DNA from: Mesonia aquimarina
Lineage (GTDB): Bacteria; Bacteroidota; Bacteroidia; Flavobacteriales; Flavobacteriaceae
Assembly (NCBI RefSeq): GCF_003667275.1
Contig: NZ_RCNV01000008.1
Location: forward strand, 1 to 64,000
Length of the DNA stretch: 64,000 nt
Direction: 5' to 3'
The position numbers were made by a program, and so were the translations under genes. The notes under the pieces were generated by a model. It saw nothing but the letters and a program-made list of their open reading frames with translations, did no database searches and was not told where the DNA came from. Positions 34,689-45,100 of the stretch are shown here, in pieces (the stretch's first letter is position 1; every line of letters starts with the position of its first letter).

Positions 34689-35942
34689 TTATTCGCTTAA
34701 TTTTTTAAATAAAACGCAGGCATTGTGGCCTCCAAACCCAAAGGTGTTGCTCATAGCAACATTTACTTCACGCTTTTGTGCTTTATTTAAGGTTAAATTT
34801 AAATTCGGATCGATTTTATCATCCACAACTTCATGATTTATGGTAGGTGGCACTATACTATGTTGCATGGCTAAAATAGAAGCAATTGCTTCTATAGCTC
34901 CTGCAGCACCTAATAAATGCCCCGTCATAGATTTTGTAGAATTAATGTTGATGCTTTTTGCATGCGCTCCAAACACATTAGTTATGGCTTTTAATTCTGC
35001 CACATCGCCTAATGGGGTAGAAGTTCCATGCGTATTAATGGCATCTACATCTTCAGGTTTTAGACCTGCATTCTGCAAACAATTTTCCATTACGGCAACT
35101 ACTCCGGTGCCATCTGGGTGTGGTGCTGTCATATGATAAGCATCAGAAGACATACCGCCTCCTAAAACTTCGGCATAAATTTTTGCTCCTCTTGCTTTTG
35201 CGTGCTCATATTCTTCTAGAATTAACGAACCAGACCCTTCACCTAAGACAAAACCGTCTCGGGTAGCATCAAAAGGTCTTGATGCTTTAGCGGGCTCTTC
35301 ATTCCTAGTCGATAAAGCATGCATCGCGTTAAAACCACCCATTCCTGCTTGTGTTACAGCTGCTTCGCTACCACCGGTAACAATAACGTCACTATGTCCT
35401 AAACGGATATAGTTTAACGCATCTATCATGGCGTTTGCTGAAGAAGCACAAGCGGAAACCGTTGTGTAGTTTGGCCCCATAAACCCATGTTTAATCGAAA
35501 TATTACCCGGAGCAATATCTGCAATCATTTTTGGGATAAAGAACGGGTTAAAACGAGGAGTTCCGTCTCCATTTGCAAAATTTTTAACTTCTTCTTGAAA
35601 GGTTTCTAGCCCTCCAATTCCGGCTCCCCAAATTACTCCAACACGATGTTTGTTTACGGTATCTAAATTAATACCGGAATCTTTTATAGCTTCATCAGAT
35701 GAAACCAATGCGTATTGGGCAAATTTATCGAGGCGACGAATTTCCTTACGATCAAAATAATCGTTAAAGTTGAAGCCTTTAATTTCGCAAGCGAACTTCG
35801 TTTTAAATTTCTCGGTATCAAAATAGGTAATGGGAGCACTCCCACTTTTACCATTAACCAAGCCGTCCCAATATTCTTCAATATTGTTACCAATTGGGGT
35901 TAACGCACCTAAACCTGTAACTACTACTCGCTTTAACTCCAT
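34689..35942 (-). CDS. fabF: beta-ketoacyl-ACP synthase II
   Basis: 417 residues. Catalytic Cys165 in VSACASSANAM, His in NTHGTSTPLGD and the second His in KSMTGHLLGAAGAIEA give the Cys-His-His triad of condensing enzymes that elongate acyl-ACP with malonyl-ACP. acpP is 12 bases upstream and rnc 10 bases downstream, a standard bacterial operon. Confidence 0.96.
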   Translation of the reverse strand: MELKRVVVTGLGALTPIGNNIEEYWDGLVNGKSGSAPITYFDTEKFKTKFACEIKGFNFNDYFDRKEIRRLDKFAQYALVSSDEAIKDSGINLDTVNKHRVGVIWGAGIGGLETFQEEVKNFANGDGTPRFNPFFIPKMIADIAPGNISIKHGFMGPNYTTVSACASSANAMIDALNYIRLGHSDVIVTGGSEAAVTQAGMGGFNAMHALSTRNEEPAKASRPFDATRDGFVLGEGSGSLILEEYEHAKARGAKIYAEVLGGGMSSDAYHMTAPHPDGTGVVAVMENCLQNAGLKPEDVDAINTHGTSTPLGDVAELKAITNVFGAHAKSININSTKSMTGHLLGAAGAIEAIASILAMQHSIVPPTINHEVVDDKIDPNLNLTLNKAQKREVNVAMSNTFGFGGHNACVLFKKLSE

Positions 35943-35954
35943 AGTTATCGCTTA

Positions 35955-36191
35955 TTATTTTTTTGCTTCTTCAATGTAAGAGATCGCTTGACCTACAGTT
36001 GCAATGTTTTCTGCTTGGTCATCTGGAATCTGAATGTCGAATTCCTTTTCGAATTCCATAATTAATTCTACGGTATCTAAAGAATCCGCGCCTAAATCGT
36101 TTGTGAAACTAGCTTCGTTCACTACTTCGTTTTCGTCAACTCCTAATTTATCAACGATAATTGCTTTTACTCTTGATGCAATGTCTGACAT
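35955..36191 (-). CDS. acpP: acyl carrier protein
   Basis: 78 residues with the phosphopantetheine attachment Ser37 in the invariant [10 protein letters not shown] motif and the acidic helix [12 protein letters not shown]. It carries growing acyl chains in fatty acid synthesis and is the first gene of the acpP-fabF-rnc operon. Confidence 0.97.
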   Translation of the reverse strand: MSDIASRVKAIIVDKLGVDENEVVNEASFTNDLGADSLDTVELIMEFEKEFDIQIPDDQAENIATVGQAISYIEEAKK

Positions 36192-36333
36192 AATCTTTTA
36201 ATTTTTAAATTTGATTAAGTGGCAAAAATAAAAAACTTTAGTTTAAAACAAGTTTTAATGCTAAAAATGTGCATCAATTTACATATTTTTAAATGAAGTA
36301 ACTATTTTTACACCTTAATAATTGTTAATTTTA

Positions 36334-36942
36334 ATGGTTTTGAAAGCACAACAAACTCCCTATCAGAAGAATATTGTAATCTTTGCGTCTGGCGAAGGTA
36401 CTAATGCTAAAAATATTATTCAATATTTTTCTAATCAAAATAATATAAAAGTTACTCATGTACTTTCAAATAATATTAGAGCGAAGGTACTTAAAACTGC
36501 TCATGATCTCAAAATTAACGCGTTACACTTTGATCGGTCTGCTTTTTACAGTACCAATGAAGTTTTACATGTGTTGCAAGATGTAGATCCTGATTTAATT
36601 GTTTTAGCAGGGTTTTTATGGATGATGCCCGAAAATATTATTCAGGAATTTCCAGATAAAATTATCAATATTCATCCGGCATTGCTTCCAAAATATGGGG
36701 GAAAAGGTATGTATGGCGATAATGTTCATAAAGCGGTATTGGAAAATAAAGAGGATGAAACCGGGATTAGTATTCATTATGTAAATGAAGAATATGACGA
36801 AGGAAAAATAATTAAACAATTTCCGGTAAAATTAGATCCTGCAGATGATTTAACTTCTTTAAAGAAAAAAATAAAAACGTTAGAGCATAAACACTTTCCT
36901 GAAGTGATTGAAGAAATCTTAACGAAAAAGCAGCATGGCTAA
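36334..36942 (+). CDS. purN: phosphoribosylglycinamide formyltransferase
   Basis: 202 residues from the ATG at 36334; a TTG four codons earlier is less likely. Motifs: IVIFASGEGTNAKNI (phosphate-binding loop), LIVLAGFLWMMP, the catalytic Asn-His-Asp set in KIINIHPALLPKYGGKGMYG and later ETGISIHYVNEEYDEG. It formylates GAR in purine synthesis. It is divergent from acpP and overlaps the RNase H gene by eight bases. Confidence 0.94.
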   Translation: MVLKAQQTPYQKNIVIFASGEGTNAKNIIQYFSNQNNIKVTHVLSNNIRAKVLKTAHDLKINALHFDRSAFYSTNEVLHVLQDVDPDLIVLAGFLWMMPENIIQEFPDKIINIHPALLPKYGGKGMYGDNVHKAVLENKEDETGISIHYVNEEYDEGKIIKQFPVKLDPADDLTSLKKKIKTLEHKHFPEVIEEILTKKQHG

Positions 36943-37576
36943 ACCCAAAAAATTTTATGTGGTTTGGAAAGGTCACCAACCCGGTATTTACGAAAACTGG
37001 AAATCATGTAAAAAAGCGGTTGAAGGTTATCAAGGTGCGCAATACAAATCCTTTACTTCCTTAAAAGAAGCGAAAATTGCTTTTGATAAAAGTTTTAATG
37101 ACTATAGAAAATCGGTTTCAAAAAAAACCTCGTATACTTCTGCAGCACAATTAGAATTACTGAAAAAAGAAGTTAATTTTAATTCAATTGCGGTAGACGC
37201 AGCTTCTAGCGGAAATCCCGGAAAAATGGAATATCGTGGCGTAATTACGCAAAGCAAAAAGCAATTATTTCATCAAGGGCCGTTTGCGGAAGGAACCAAT
37301 AATATTGGCGAATTTTTAGCGCTGGTTCACGGCTTGGCATTACTAAAAAATAAAAAAAGTGAGCGTGTAATTTATTCGGATTCTAAAATTGCGATTGGGT
37401 GGATTTACAAAAAAAAGTGTAATACCAAATTAAAGCCTTCTGCTAAAAATAAAGATTTGTTTGAATTTATTTCCCGCGCTGAAAAATGGTTACACGAAAA
37501 CACCTTTTCTACCCCCATTTTAAAATGGGAAACCAAACGCTGGGGAGAAATTCCCGCAGATTTTGGGAGGAAATAA
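36935..37576 (+). CDS. ribonuclease H with N-terminal RNA/DNA-binding domain
   Basis: 213 residues: an N-terminal viroplasmin-like hybrid-binding domain (about 4-50; FYVVWKGHQPGIYENWKSC, YKSFTSLKEAKIAF) joined to an RNase H fold (about 75-213; IAVDAASSGNPGKMEYRGV with the first Asp, GEFLALVHGL with Glu, IYSDSKIAIGWI with Asp). It degrades RNA in RNA-DNA hybrids. The start overlaps purN by eight bases. Confidence 0.92.
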   Translation: MAKPKKFYVVWKGHQPGIYENWKSCKKAVEGYQGAQYKSFTSLKEAKIAFDKSFNDYRKSVSKKTSYTSAAQLELLKKEVNFNSIAVDAASSGNPGKMEYRGVITQSKKQLFHQGPFAEGTNNIGEFLALVHGLALLKNKKSERVIYSDSKIAIGWIYKKKCNTKLKPSAKNKDLFEFISRAEKWLHENTFSTPILKWETKRWGEIPADFGRK

Positions 37577-37585
37577 AAATGTTAT

Positions 37586-37774
37586 CTATACTTTTTTACG
37601 CTTCGACTCTTTATAGACTTTAATTCCTGTAAAGGTGAAATACAGAATAAAAAGACCAATAAAAGAAAGCCCGATATAGGATGTAGTATTTATAACTCCA
37701 AAAATAAGTAGGCAGGAAAAAAATAAAATGGGTTTGCTAAATTCGGTGAGAATTTTTTTGAGCGTATCGTTCAT
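37586..37774 (-). CDS. small membrane protein, hypothetical
   Basis: 62 residues from the ATG at 37774 (MNDTLKKILTEFSKP); a longer frame from 37840 would add a non-conserved-looking N-terminus. Two membrane helices (about 14-30 and 33-52) and a basic C-terminus. Convergent with the RNase H gene. Function unknown. Confidence 0.5.
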   Translation of the reverse strand: MNDTLKKILTEFSKPILFFSCLLIFGVINTTSYIGLSFIGLFILYFTFTGIKVYKESKRKKV

Positions 37775-37842
37775 TTTTTCGTTTTGTTGTAAATTTTCGA
37801 TTGAAGGATGCAAGTAAAAAAACATTTTTAGAAGCTGCAATC

Positions 37843-37986
37843 TTATTTCCTAAGATAAATGTAAATCCCTAGAATAATACAAGTGATTCCTCCTATTCGG
37901 AGGCTAAGTTGAAGCGTGTAATTATCGATATAAAACGCAATTATTCCTATAATACAGCCGATAGAATAGTAATAAATAAGTTTCAT
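37843..37986 (-). CDS. 47-aa membrane protein, hypothetical
   Basis: ATG at 37986 (minus strand) opens a 47-codon frame: MKLIYYYSIGCIIGIIAFYI, then DNYTLQLSLRIGG, then a second hydrophobic helix ITCIILGIYIYL and RK. Two membrane helices with a basic end suggest a small inner-membrane protein. It lies just upstream of the 62-aa membrane protein on the same strand and may be cotranscribed. Confidence 0.45.
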   Translation of the reverse strand: MKLIYYYSIGCIIGIIAFYIDNYTLQLSLRIGGITCIILGIYIYLRK

Positions 37987-38119
37987 GATAGAATTTTTTT
38001 TGATTAAAAATAGGATTTATTTCAGCCAAAAAAAATAAATGATGAATTTCTAAATCTGTAAGGATATCAACAAAATAAAGACCAAGCACATCCAAACTGG
38101 ATTATTGTTTTAATCGTCT

Positions 38120-38127
38120 TATATTTG
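38120..38127 (+). promoter_or_regulatory. -7 promoter element TATATTTG (PfkB kinase gene)
   Basis: Exact TAnnTTTG match 18 bases before the ATG at 38146; an in-frame ATG-like start at 38125 lies inside the element and is therefore excluded. Confidence 0.5.
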
Positions 38128-38145
38128 CAGCAAATTAGTGAGTAC

Positions 38146-39069
38146 ATGAGTAAATTAGTAATTGTAGGAACCGTCGCTTTTGATGCCATTGAAACACCTT
38201 TTGGCAAAACTGATAAAATATTAGGAGGCGCGGGAACTTACATCGCTTTAGCGGCAGAAAAATTTGGCGTAGATAACGCAATTGTTTCGGTAGTAGGAAA
38301 TGATTTTCCCGAAGAATATACCAATATTCTAAAAGATCGTAACGTAAATTTAGAAGGTTTAGAAGTTGTACAAGACGGAAAAACTTTTTTCTGGAGCGGG
38401 CGTTATCATAATGATATGAATACGCGCGACACCTTAGATACGCAACTTAATGTGCTGGCAGATTTTCAACCCAAAGTTCCTGCAAATTATCAAGATGCAG
38501 AAATTGTGATGCTGGGAAATTTGCATCCGCTTGTTCAGTTAGAAGTGATTAATCAAATGAAAAGTCCGAAACTCATTGTATTAGATACGATGAATTTTTG
38601 GATGGATAATGCATTGGAAGAATTAAAGCAAGTCATTGCCAAAGTAGATGTAGTAACGATAAATGATGAAGAAGCACGTCAGCTTTCCGGCGAATATTCT
38701 TTGGTAAAAGCAGCTCGGAAGATTCAGGAAATGGGACCAAGTTATGTAGTGATTAAAAAAGGAGAACACGGCGCTTTATTATTTCATAAAGACGAAATGT
38801 TTTTTGCGCCCGCACTTCCACTAGAAGAAGTGTTTGATCCTACCGGAGCAGGCGATACATTTGCCGGAGGTTTTTCGGGTTATTTAGCAAAAACTGAAGA
38901 TTATTCTTTTAAAAATATGAAGAATGCCATTATTTATGGCTCTAATTTAGCCTCTTTTTGTGTAGAAAAATTCGGTACAGAAAGAATGCTAAGCTTAACG
39001 GATGAAGAAATAGAAAAACGATTAAATGTTTTTAAATCGCTTACGCAGTTTAAAATAGATTTAAATTAA
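38146..39069 (+). CDS. PfkB family carbohydrate/nucleoside kinase
   Basis: 307 residues. Ribokinase-like fold: GGAGTYIALAAEKFG near the N-terminus, and the anion-hole motif DPTGAGDTFAGGFSGYLA with the catalytic Asp. It phosphorylates a sugar or nucleoside with ATP; the exact substrate is not clear. It is followed by a terminator and then by the amidophosphoribosyltransferase-like gene, a pairing that hints at a nucleotide or phosphoribosyl pathway. Confidence 0.88.
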   Translation: MSKLVIVGTVAFDAIETPFGKTDKILGGAGTYIALAAEKFGVDNAIVSVVGNDFPEEYTNILKDRNVNLEGLEVVQDGKTFFWSGRYHNDMNTRDTLDTQLNVLADFQPKVPANYQDAEIVMLGNLHPLVQLEVINQMKSPKLIVLDTMNFWMDNALEELKQVIAKVDVVTINDEEARQLSGEYSLVKAARKIQEMGPSYVVIKKGEHGALLFHKDEMFFAPALPLEEVFDPTGAGDTFAGGFSGYLAKTEDYSFKNMKNAIIYGSNLASFCVEKFGTERMLSLTDEEIEKRLNVFKSLTQFKIDLN

Positions 39070-39077
39070 TAAAAATA

Positions 39078-39103
39078 CGCCCTGTTTTTACGGGGTTTTT
39101 TTA
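39078..39103 (+). terminator. terminator after the PfkB kinase gene
   Basis: Stem CCCTGT / ACGGGG (one wobble) with a T-rich loop, followed by seven T residues. Confidence 0.65.
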
Positions 39104-39138
39104 GCAAAAGCAATAACATACAACCCAGGCAATACATT

Positions 39139-41037
39139 ATGAGCGACGCTTTAAAACACGAATGCGGAATAGCACAAGTTAGACTCTTAAAACCTCTTGA
39201 ATACTATAAAGAGAAATACGGAACGGCATTTTATGGTCTCAATAAAATGTACTTATTGATGGAAAAACAGCACAACCGCGGGCAAGATGGAGCCGGGTTG
39301 GCAAGTATAAAACTAGATACACAGCCGGGAGAGCGTTACATTAGTCGCGTGCGTTCTAACCAAGCGCAACCTATTCAAGATATTTTTGCGCAAATTAACG
39401 ACCGTATTAATGATGAGATGAAGCAACATCCGGAATATGCTGATGATGTTGAAGCTCAGAAAAAAAACCTTCCTTATATAGGTGAATTATTTTTAGGGCA
39501 CGTACGTTACGGTACGTTTGGAAAAAATAGTATTGAAAGTGTACATCCATTTTTGCGTCAAAATAACTGGATGCACCGAAACCTAATTTTGGCCGGTAAC
39601 TTTAATATGACCAATGTATTTAAGTTGTTTGACAATTTGGTTGAACTTGGTCAGCACCCAAAAGAAAGAGCCGATACCGTTACGGTAATGGAAAAAATCG
39701 GACACTTTTTAGATTCTGAAGTTCGTAAACTTTATAAGAAATTAAAAAAACAAGGCTACAGCAAAAGAGAAGCCTCGCCACATATTGCCGAAATGCTTAA
39801 CGTAGCAAAAATCCTTAGAAAATCTTCAAAAGATTGGGATGGTGGCTACGCTATGGCTGGCTTAATGGGTCACGGAGATTCTTTTGTATTGCGTGATCCG
39901 GCAGGAATTCGCCCGGCATATTATTATAAAGATGATGAAGTGGTGGTAGTGGCTTCAGAGCGTCCGGTTATACAAACCGTATTTAATGTTCCTTTTGATG
40001 AGGTTACAGAACTTCCTCCGGGGCATGCGTTAATTACCAAGAAAAACGGAACAACAACCATCAAGAAAATTATAGAACCTTTAGAGCGAAAAGCTTGTTC
40101 TTTTGAGCGTATTTATTTTTCTAGAGGAAGTGATGCAGAAATCTATGAAGAGCGTAAACAACTCGGAAAATTTATTATGCCCGATGTATTGAAAGCGATA
40201 GATTACGACACGATAAACTCTGTTTTCTCTTTTATTCCTAATACGGCAGAAACGTCATTTTACGGAATGGTTGAAGCAGCGCAAGATGAATTAAACCGAC
40301 AAAAAAATGAGGCGATTCTTCAGGAAAAAGAAAACTTAACTGATGAACGCTTAACTGAAATTTTATCGCATCGTTTACGTACGGAGAAAATTGCTATTAA
40401 AGACGCAAAACTGCGAACCTTTATTACGGAAGATAGCAGTAGAGATGATTTGGTAGCGCACGTGTACGATGTTACTTATGGCGTAGTAAAACCTAAAGAT
40501 AATTTAGTTATTATTGACGATTCTATTGTACGGGGTACCACGCTTAAAAAAAGTATTCTTAAAATGATGGATCGTTTAGAGCCTAAGAAAATAGTCGTGG
40601 TTTCTTCAGCTCCGCAAATTCGATATCCTGATTGTTACGGTATAGATATGGCGCGTTTAGAAGATTTTGTTGCTTTTAAAGCAGCGTTAGAATTGCTCAA
40701 AGAGAATAACAACTATGAAGTTGTAGAAGAGGTGTACAAAAAATGCAAAGCACAAGTAGATTTAGAAGATAGCGAAGTGTACAACTTTGTAAAAGAAATT
40801 TATGCGCCATTTACAGATCAGCAGATTTCAGATAAAATAGCAGAGTTATTAAGTGATGAAACTATTAATGCGGAGGTAAAGGTAATTTACCAAACGGTAG
40901 ATAAATTGCATCAAGCTTGTCCACATAATTTAGGTGATTGGTATTTTACAGGAGAATACCCAACACCGGGAGGAAACCGAGTAGTAAATAGAGCTTTCAT
41001 TAATTTTTTCGAAGGAAATAAAGAACGAGCTTACTAA
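39139..41037 (+). CDS. amidophosphoribosyltransferase, long variant
   Basis: 632 residues: glutamine amidotransferase class II domain and a phosphoribosyltransferase domain with the PRPP loop VIIDDSIVRGTT. It should make phosphoribosylamine from PRPP and glutamine, the first step of purine synthesis. The nucleophilic Cys is residue 9 (KHECGIAQ), so eight residues would have to be removed for an N-terminal Cys. The protein is also clearly longer than usual PurF (about 470-520), with an extended middle and C-terminus. It may be a second, divergent PurF. Confidence 0.85.
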   Translation: MSDALKHECGIAQVRLLKPLEYYKEKYGTAFYGLNKMYLLMEKQHNRGQDGAGLASIKLDTQPGERYISRVRSNQAQPIQDIFAQINDRINDEMKQHPEYADDVEAQKKNLPYIGELFLGHVRYGTFGKNSIESVHPFLRQNNWMHRNLILAGNFNMTNVFKLFDNLVELGQHPKERADTVTVMEKIGHFLDSEVRKLYKKLKKQGYSKREASPHIAEMLNVAKILRKSSKDWDGGYAMAGLMGHGDSFVLRDPAGIRPAYYYKDDEVVVVASERPVIQTVFNVPFDEVTELPPGHALITKKNGTTTIKKIIEPLERKACSFERIYFSRGSDAEIYEERKQLGKFIMPDVLKAIDYDTINSVFSFIPNTAETSFYGMVEAAQDELNRQKNEAILQEKENLTDERLTEILSHRLRTEKIAIKDAKLRTFITEDSSRDDLVAHVYDVTYGVVKPKDNLVIIDDSIVRGTTLKKSILKMMDRLEPKKIVVVSSAPQIRYPDCYGIDMARLEDFVAFKAALELLKENNNYEVVEEVYKKCKAQVDLEDSEVYNFVKEIYAPFTDQQISDKIAELLSDETINAEVKVIYQTVDKLHQACPHNLGDWYFTGEYPTPGGNRVVNRAFINFFEGNKERAY

Positions 41038-41176
41038 GAAGTTTTGTATTATTGATTTAGTAATTTTTAAAGCTAATTAGTTAAAAAATAACATTTTATT
41101 TCATAAACTAATAAAAAAATAATATATTTAATGCACCATAACATAAGTAGGTTAAGTTTATGGTAAAATTTGGGGC

Positions 41177-41207
41177 AAAAAAGGTGGTTGTTAAAACCGC
41201 CTTTTTT
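41177..41207 (+). terminator. terminator after the amidophosphoribosyltransferase gene
   Basis: Stem GGTGGTT / AACCGCC (one G-U) between an A-run and a T-run, about 145 bases after the stop. Confidence 0.75.
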
Positions 41208-41270
41208 ATTTCTGGATTAATTGATAAAAAATAGATGAAATAATATTCACTTTAAAAGAGTGTCGAAATA

Positions 41271-41302
41271 AAAAAGCCGTCTCAGTATTGAGACGGCTTT
41301 TA
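41271..41302. terminator. bidirectional terminator, serves sodA
   Basis: Perfect 13-base stem (AAAAGCCGTCTCA with TGAGACGGCTTTT) and four-base loop, 23 bases after the superoxide dismutase stop on the minus strand. Confidence 0.85.
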
Positions 41303-41324
41303 AAATTTTACTTAAGCAAATAAA

Positions 41325-41933
41325 CTATTTTGATTTTGCATATTTTGCAGAAACCTCTTCCCAGTTAATTACATTAAAAAATGCATTAATATAATCTGGA
41401 CGTTTGTTTTGATATTTTAAATAATAAGCGTGTTCCCAAACATCTAATCCTAAAATTGGGTGACCTCCACAGCCAACACCTGGCATTAACGGGTTATCTT
41501 GATTTGGAGTAGAGCAAATGTCTACTTTTCCTCCTTCGTGCACGCAAAGCCAAGCCCATCCAGATCCAAATTGACCTGCAGCTGCTTTTGCAAATTCTTC
41601 TTTAAATGCTTCAAAAGAACCAAACTTATCATTGATCGCTTCGGCTAAATCGCCTGTAGGTTTTCCACCGCCGTTTGGAGACATTACTTCCCAGAATAAA
41701 TTGTGGTTATAAAAACCGCCGCCGTTGTTTCTTACAGCAGTATTAGACATATCTAGGTTTACCATAATGTTTTCAATGTTCTTTCCGGCTAAATCTGTTC
41801 CTTCAATTGCATTGTTTAATTTTTTTGTATATCCAGCATGATGCTTGCTGTAATGCACTTCCATAGTTTGTGCATCAATATTTGGTTCTAGTGCATCGTA
41901 TGCATATTTCAATTTTGGTTGTTCAAAAGCCAT
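41325..41933 (-). CDS. sodA: superoxide dismutase, Mn/Fe family
   Basis: 202 residues from [10 protein letters not shown]; an upstream ATG would add 13 residues not found in the family. Metal ligands are H27, H77, D164 and H168 (DVWEHAYYL). Gly residues in [11 protein letters not shown] and Gln121 next to GSGWAWL favour the Mn type. No signal peptide, so it is cytoplasmic. It converts superoxide to peroxide and oxygen. A strong terminator follows. Confidence 0.95.
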   Translation of the reverse strand: MAFEQPKLKYAYDALEPNIDAQTMEVHYSKHHAGYTKKLNNAIEGTDLAGKNIENIMVNLDMSNTAVRNNGGGFYNHNLFWEVMSPNGGGKPTGDLAEAINDKFGSFEAFKEEFAKAAAGQFGSGWAWLCVHEGGKVDICSTPNQDNPLMPGVGCGGHPILGLDVWEHAYYLKYQNKRPDYINAFFNVINWEEVSAKYAKSK

Positions 41934-42133
41934 AATGAATAGTTTTTTCTTGTTAATATTAAATTCGATCAAAAATAATTATTAAAGAGAACATTTAAAA
42001 TAATTAAATGTTATAAATTACTTAAAAGCAGGTTTTGTTTAATTGTAATTTTTTATAGTGAATAGAAGTAGACTATTAAATATATAAATTTGTCAAGCCC
42101 AATCACAATAATTATTTTAGACAAAAATTCAGT

Positions 42134-45100
42134 TTGAAAAACACGCATCCTTTTACGGTTTACGATGCTTCGGCAGGCAGTGGAAAAACATTTACCTTAG
42201 TTGTAAACTATCTTTCTATTCTTTTATTAAGTCCGCAAAAAGATGCCTATAAAAATATTCTGGCAATTACTTTTACCAATAAAGCGGTAAATGAAATGAA
42301 ATCTAGGGTAATTGCTACAATTACTGCATTTACAGAAGAAGAGATTCCAGAAAAGTATAAACAGATTTTTGTCGAAATTCAGCGGAAAACAGGACTTCCT
42401 GCCAATGAAATTCAACAAAAGTCTAAACAGATTCTAAAAAGTTTACTGCATAATTATGCAGCTTTTGAAATTTCAACCATCGATGGATTTACACATCGCA
42501 TTTTACGAACCTTTGCAAAAGATTTAGGAATCCCCGTAAATTTTGAAGTTGAATTAGATACCGAATCTATTTTGCATGAAGCAGTAGATCGGCTTGTAGC
42601 AAAAGCGGGTGAAGATAAACAGCTTACAAAAGTTTTGGTGAATTTTGCACTTAGCAAAGCCGATGACGATAAAAGCTGGGATATTTCTCGAGATTTATAT
42701 GAAATTGCTAATTTATTGGTCAATGAAAATAACTTAACCGCTTTACAAGTTTTACGGAATAAAACCTTAGATGATTTTAACGCTTTCGCGGAAGAATTAA
42801 AAGTAGAGCAAAAAAAATCAACTGAAAAAATCAATAATATTGGTAAAGATTTTTTTCAGTTATTGACCAAGCATCAAATTGATTCTAAAAGTTTCAGCGG
42901 AAATTATGTGCCAAAATATTTTCAGAAATTAGTTGATAATAATTTGTCAACCTTATACAAACCAAAAGCTAAATGGCAAGAAAATATAGCAACGGCTAGT
43001 TTATATCCTAAAAAAGCAACTGAAGAAGATAAAATTCTACTCGATAAATTTCAGCCCAAAATAGCTGGTTTATATACTGAAAGCGAAGAGCTTTTGTACA
43101 AACTCGATTTTCTTAAAGAAATTCAGAAAAAAATAACGCCACTTTCTTTGTTAACGGCTATAAATCAAGAAGTGGACCGCATTAAAAAAGAACGCAAACT
43201 TTTGTTGATATCAGAATTTAATCAAAAAATCAGTAAAAGCATACAGCACCAACCGGCGCCTTTTATTTATGAGCGCTTAGGTGAGCGTTATCGCCATTAT
43301 TTTATTGATGAATTTCAAGACACTTCCCAATTGCAATGGCAAAATTTAATTCCGTTAATTGAAAACAACCTCGCTTCTGGCACAGGAAGTTTAAGTTTGG
43401 TGGGCGATGCAAAACAGTCTATTTATCGTTGGCGTGGCGGTAAAGCAGAGCAGTTTATAAAGTTAGCCCAAAAAGAGCCGGTTTTCCCTATAGAACAAGA
43501 ACCGATAAAACTTCCCGCAAATTATAGAAGTCAACCGGAGATTGTTAATTTTAATAATCAATTCTTTGCCCATGCTGCTCAGTTTTTATCCCTCGATGTT
43601 TATGAAGAATTATTTAAAAATGCCACACAAGAAATAAAAAAAGAAGCCGGCGGTTACGTTAATATCAGTTTTGTGGAGGCACAAAATAAAAAAGAAGAAT
43701 ACGATGTTTACCCCGAAAAAGTGCTGGCAATTATTGAGCAATTAGAGGAAAAAAATTACGCTAAAAAAGACATTTGTATTTTAGTGCGGAAAAAAGCTGA
43801 AGGAATTGCGGTGGCTAACTTTTTGAACGAACACCAAATTCCTATTATTTCTTCAGAAACGCTGTTAATAAACCAATCGCCTAAAGTTAGGTTTATGACT
43901 TCGGTGTTAGCTTTTTCACTCCGACCGACAGATGCTGATTTAAAATTTGAAATCCTTGATTTTTTATTTGAAGAAATTGCTCCAGAAGAAAATCATTATC
44001 AGTTTGTAAGCAAATATTTACAAGAAAACGGCGCTGCTTTTTTTAGTCAATTTAAAGAAATAAATGTCCACTTTAACCTAACTGTTTTACAGCGTTTTCC
44101 GTTATATGATGCAGTAGAATACATTATTAGAAGTTTTTCACTTTCTTCTGAAGCAAACGCATATCTTCAATTTTTCTTGGATGTAATTTATGAATTTGTA
44201 CAAAATCACAGTAGCGGTGTTGCCGGATTTTTAGACTATTGGGAAAACAAAAAGGAAAAACTGAGTATTGTAGCACCGGAAGGAGAAGATGCCGTACAAA
44301 TTATGACGGTTCATAAATCTAAAGGCTTAGAGTTTCCTATTGTTATTTACCCCTTTGCTAATCAGCCTTTAAACGATACGCGCTTAGATTCGTTGTGGGT
44401 GCCGTTAACAGAAAAACCAAACAGTATTCCTATAGCCTATTTAGATGCCAAAAAAAATATGACGCATTATTCAGAAAATAGTGCTGCACTTTATGAGCAA
44501 TTGGTCAATCAAAATGAATTGGATGCTTTAAATGTTTTGTATGTTGCATTAACGCGTGCAGAACAGCAGTTGTACGTGATTTCTAAACTTGACTTAGATA
44601 GAAATGGACAAGAAAAAACCACTACTTTTTCGGGACTTTTTATCAATTATCTAAAAGCACAAGAAAAATGGAACGCTGAAATTCAGGAATATGAATTTGG
44701 TGATTTGCCTGAATTTTCTTCTGCCATAAAAAAAGAGGAGAGTACTTCAGTATTAGAATTTATTTCTTCTGCTCCGGCAGATCATAATTTAAGTATTATC
44801 ACCAAATCGGGAAGTCTTTGGCAAACCTCCCAAGAAAAAGCCATTCGAGAAGGAAATCTAATACACGAAATTTTATATCGCATAAAATATAAAGAAGATG
44901 TAGAAGATGTGCTAGAGCAAGCGGTTTTAGAAGGTTTGCTGGTAAAAAAAGAGCAGCAGCATTATAAAGAATTATTATATATAGTATTAAATCATCCTGA
45001 TTTAGCTGAATTTTATACTGAAGCTTATCACATATTTAATGAAGAAGAGATACTTACGCAAGGCGAGTATAAGCGTTTAGACCGGTTATGCATTCAAGGC

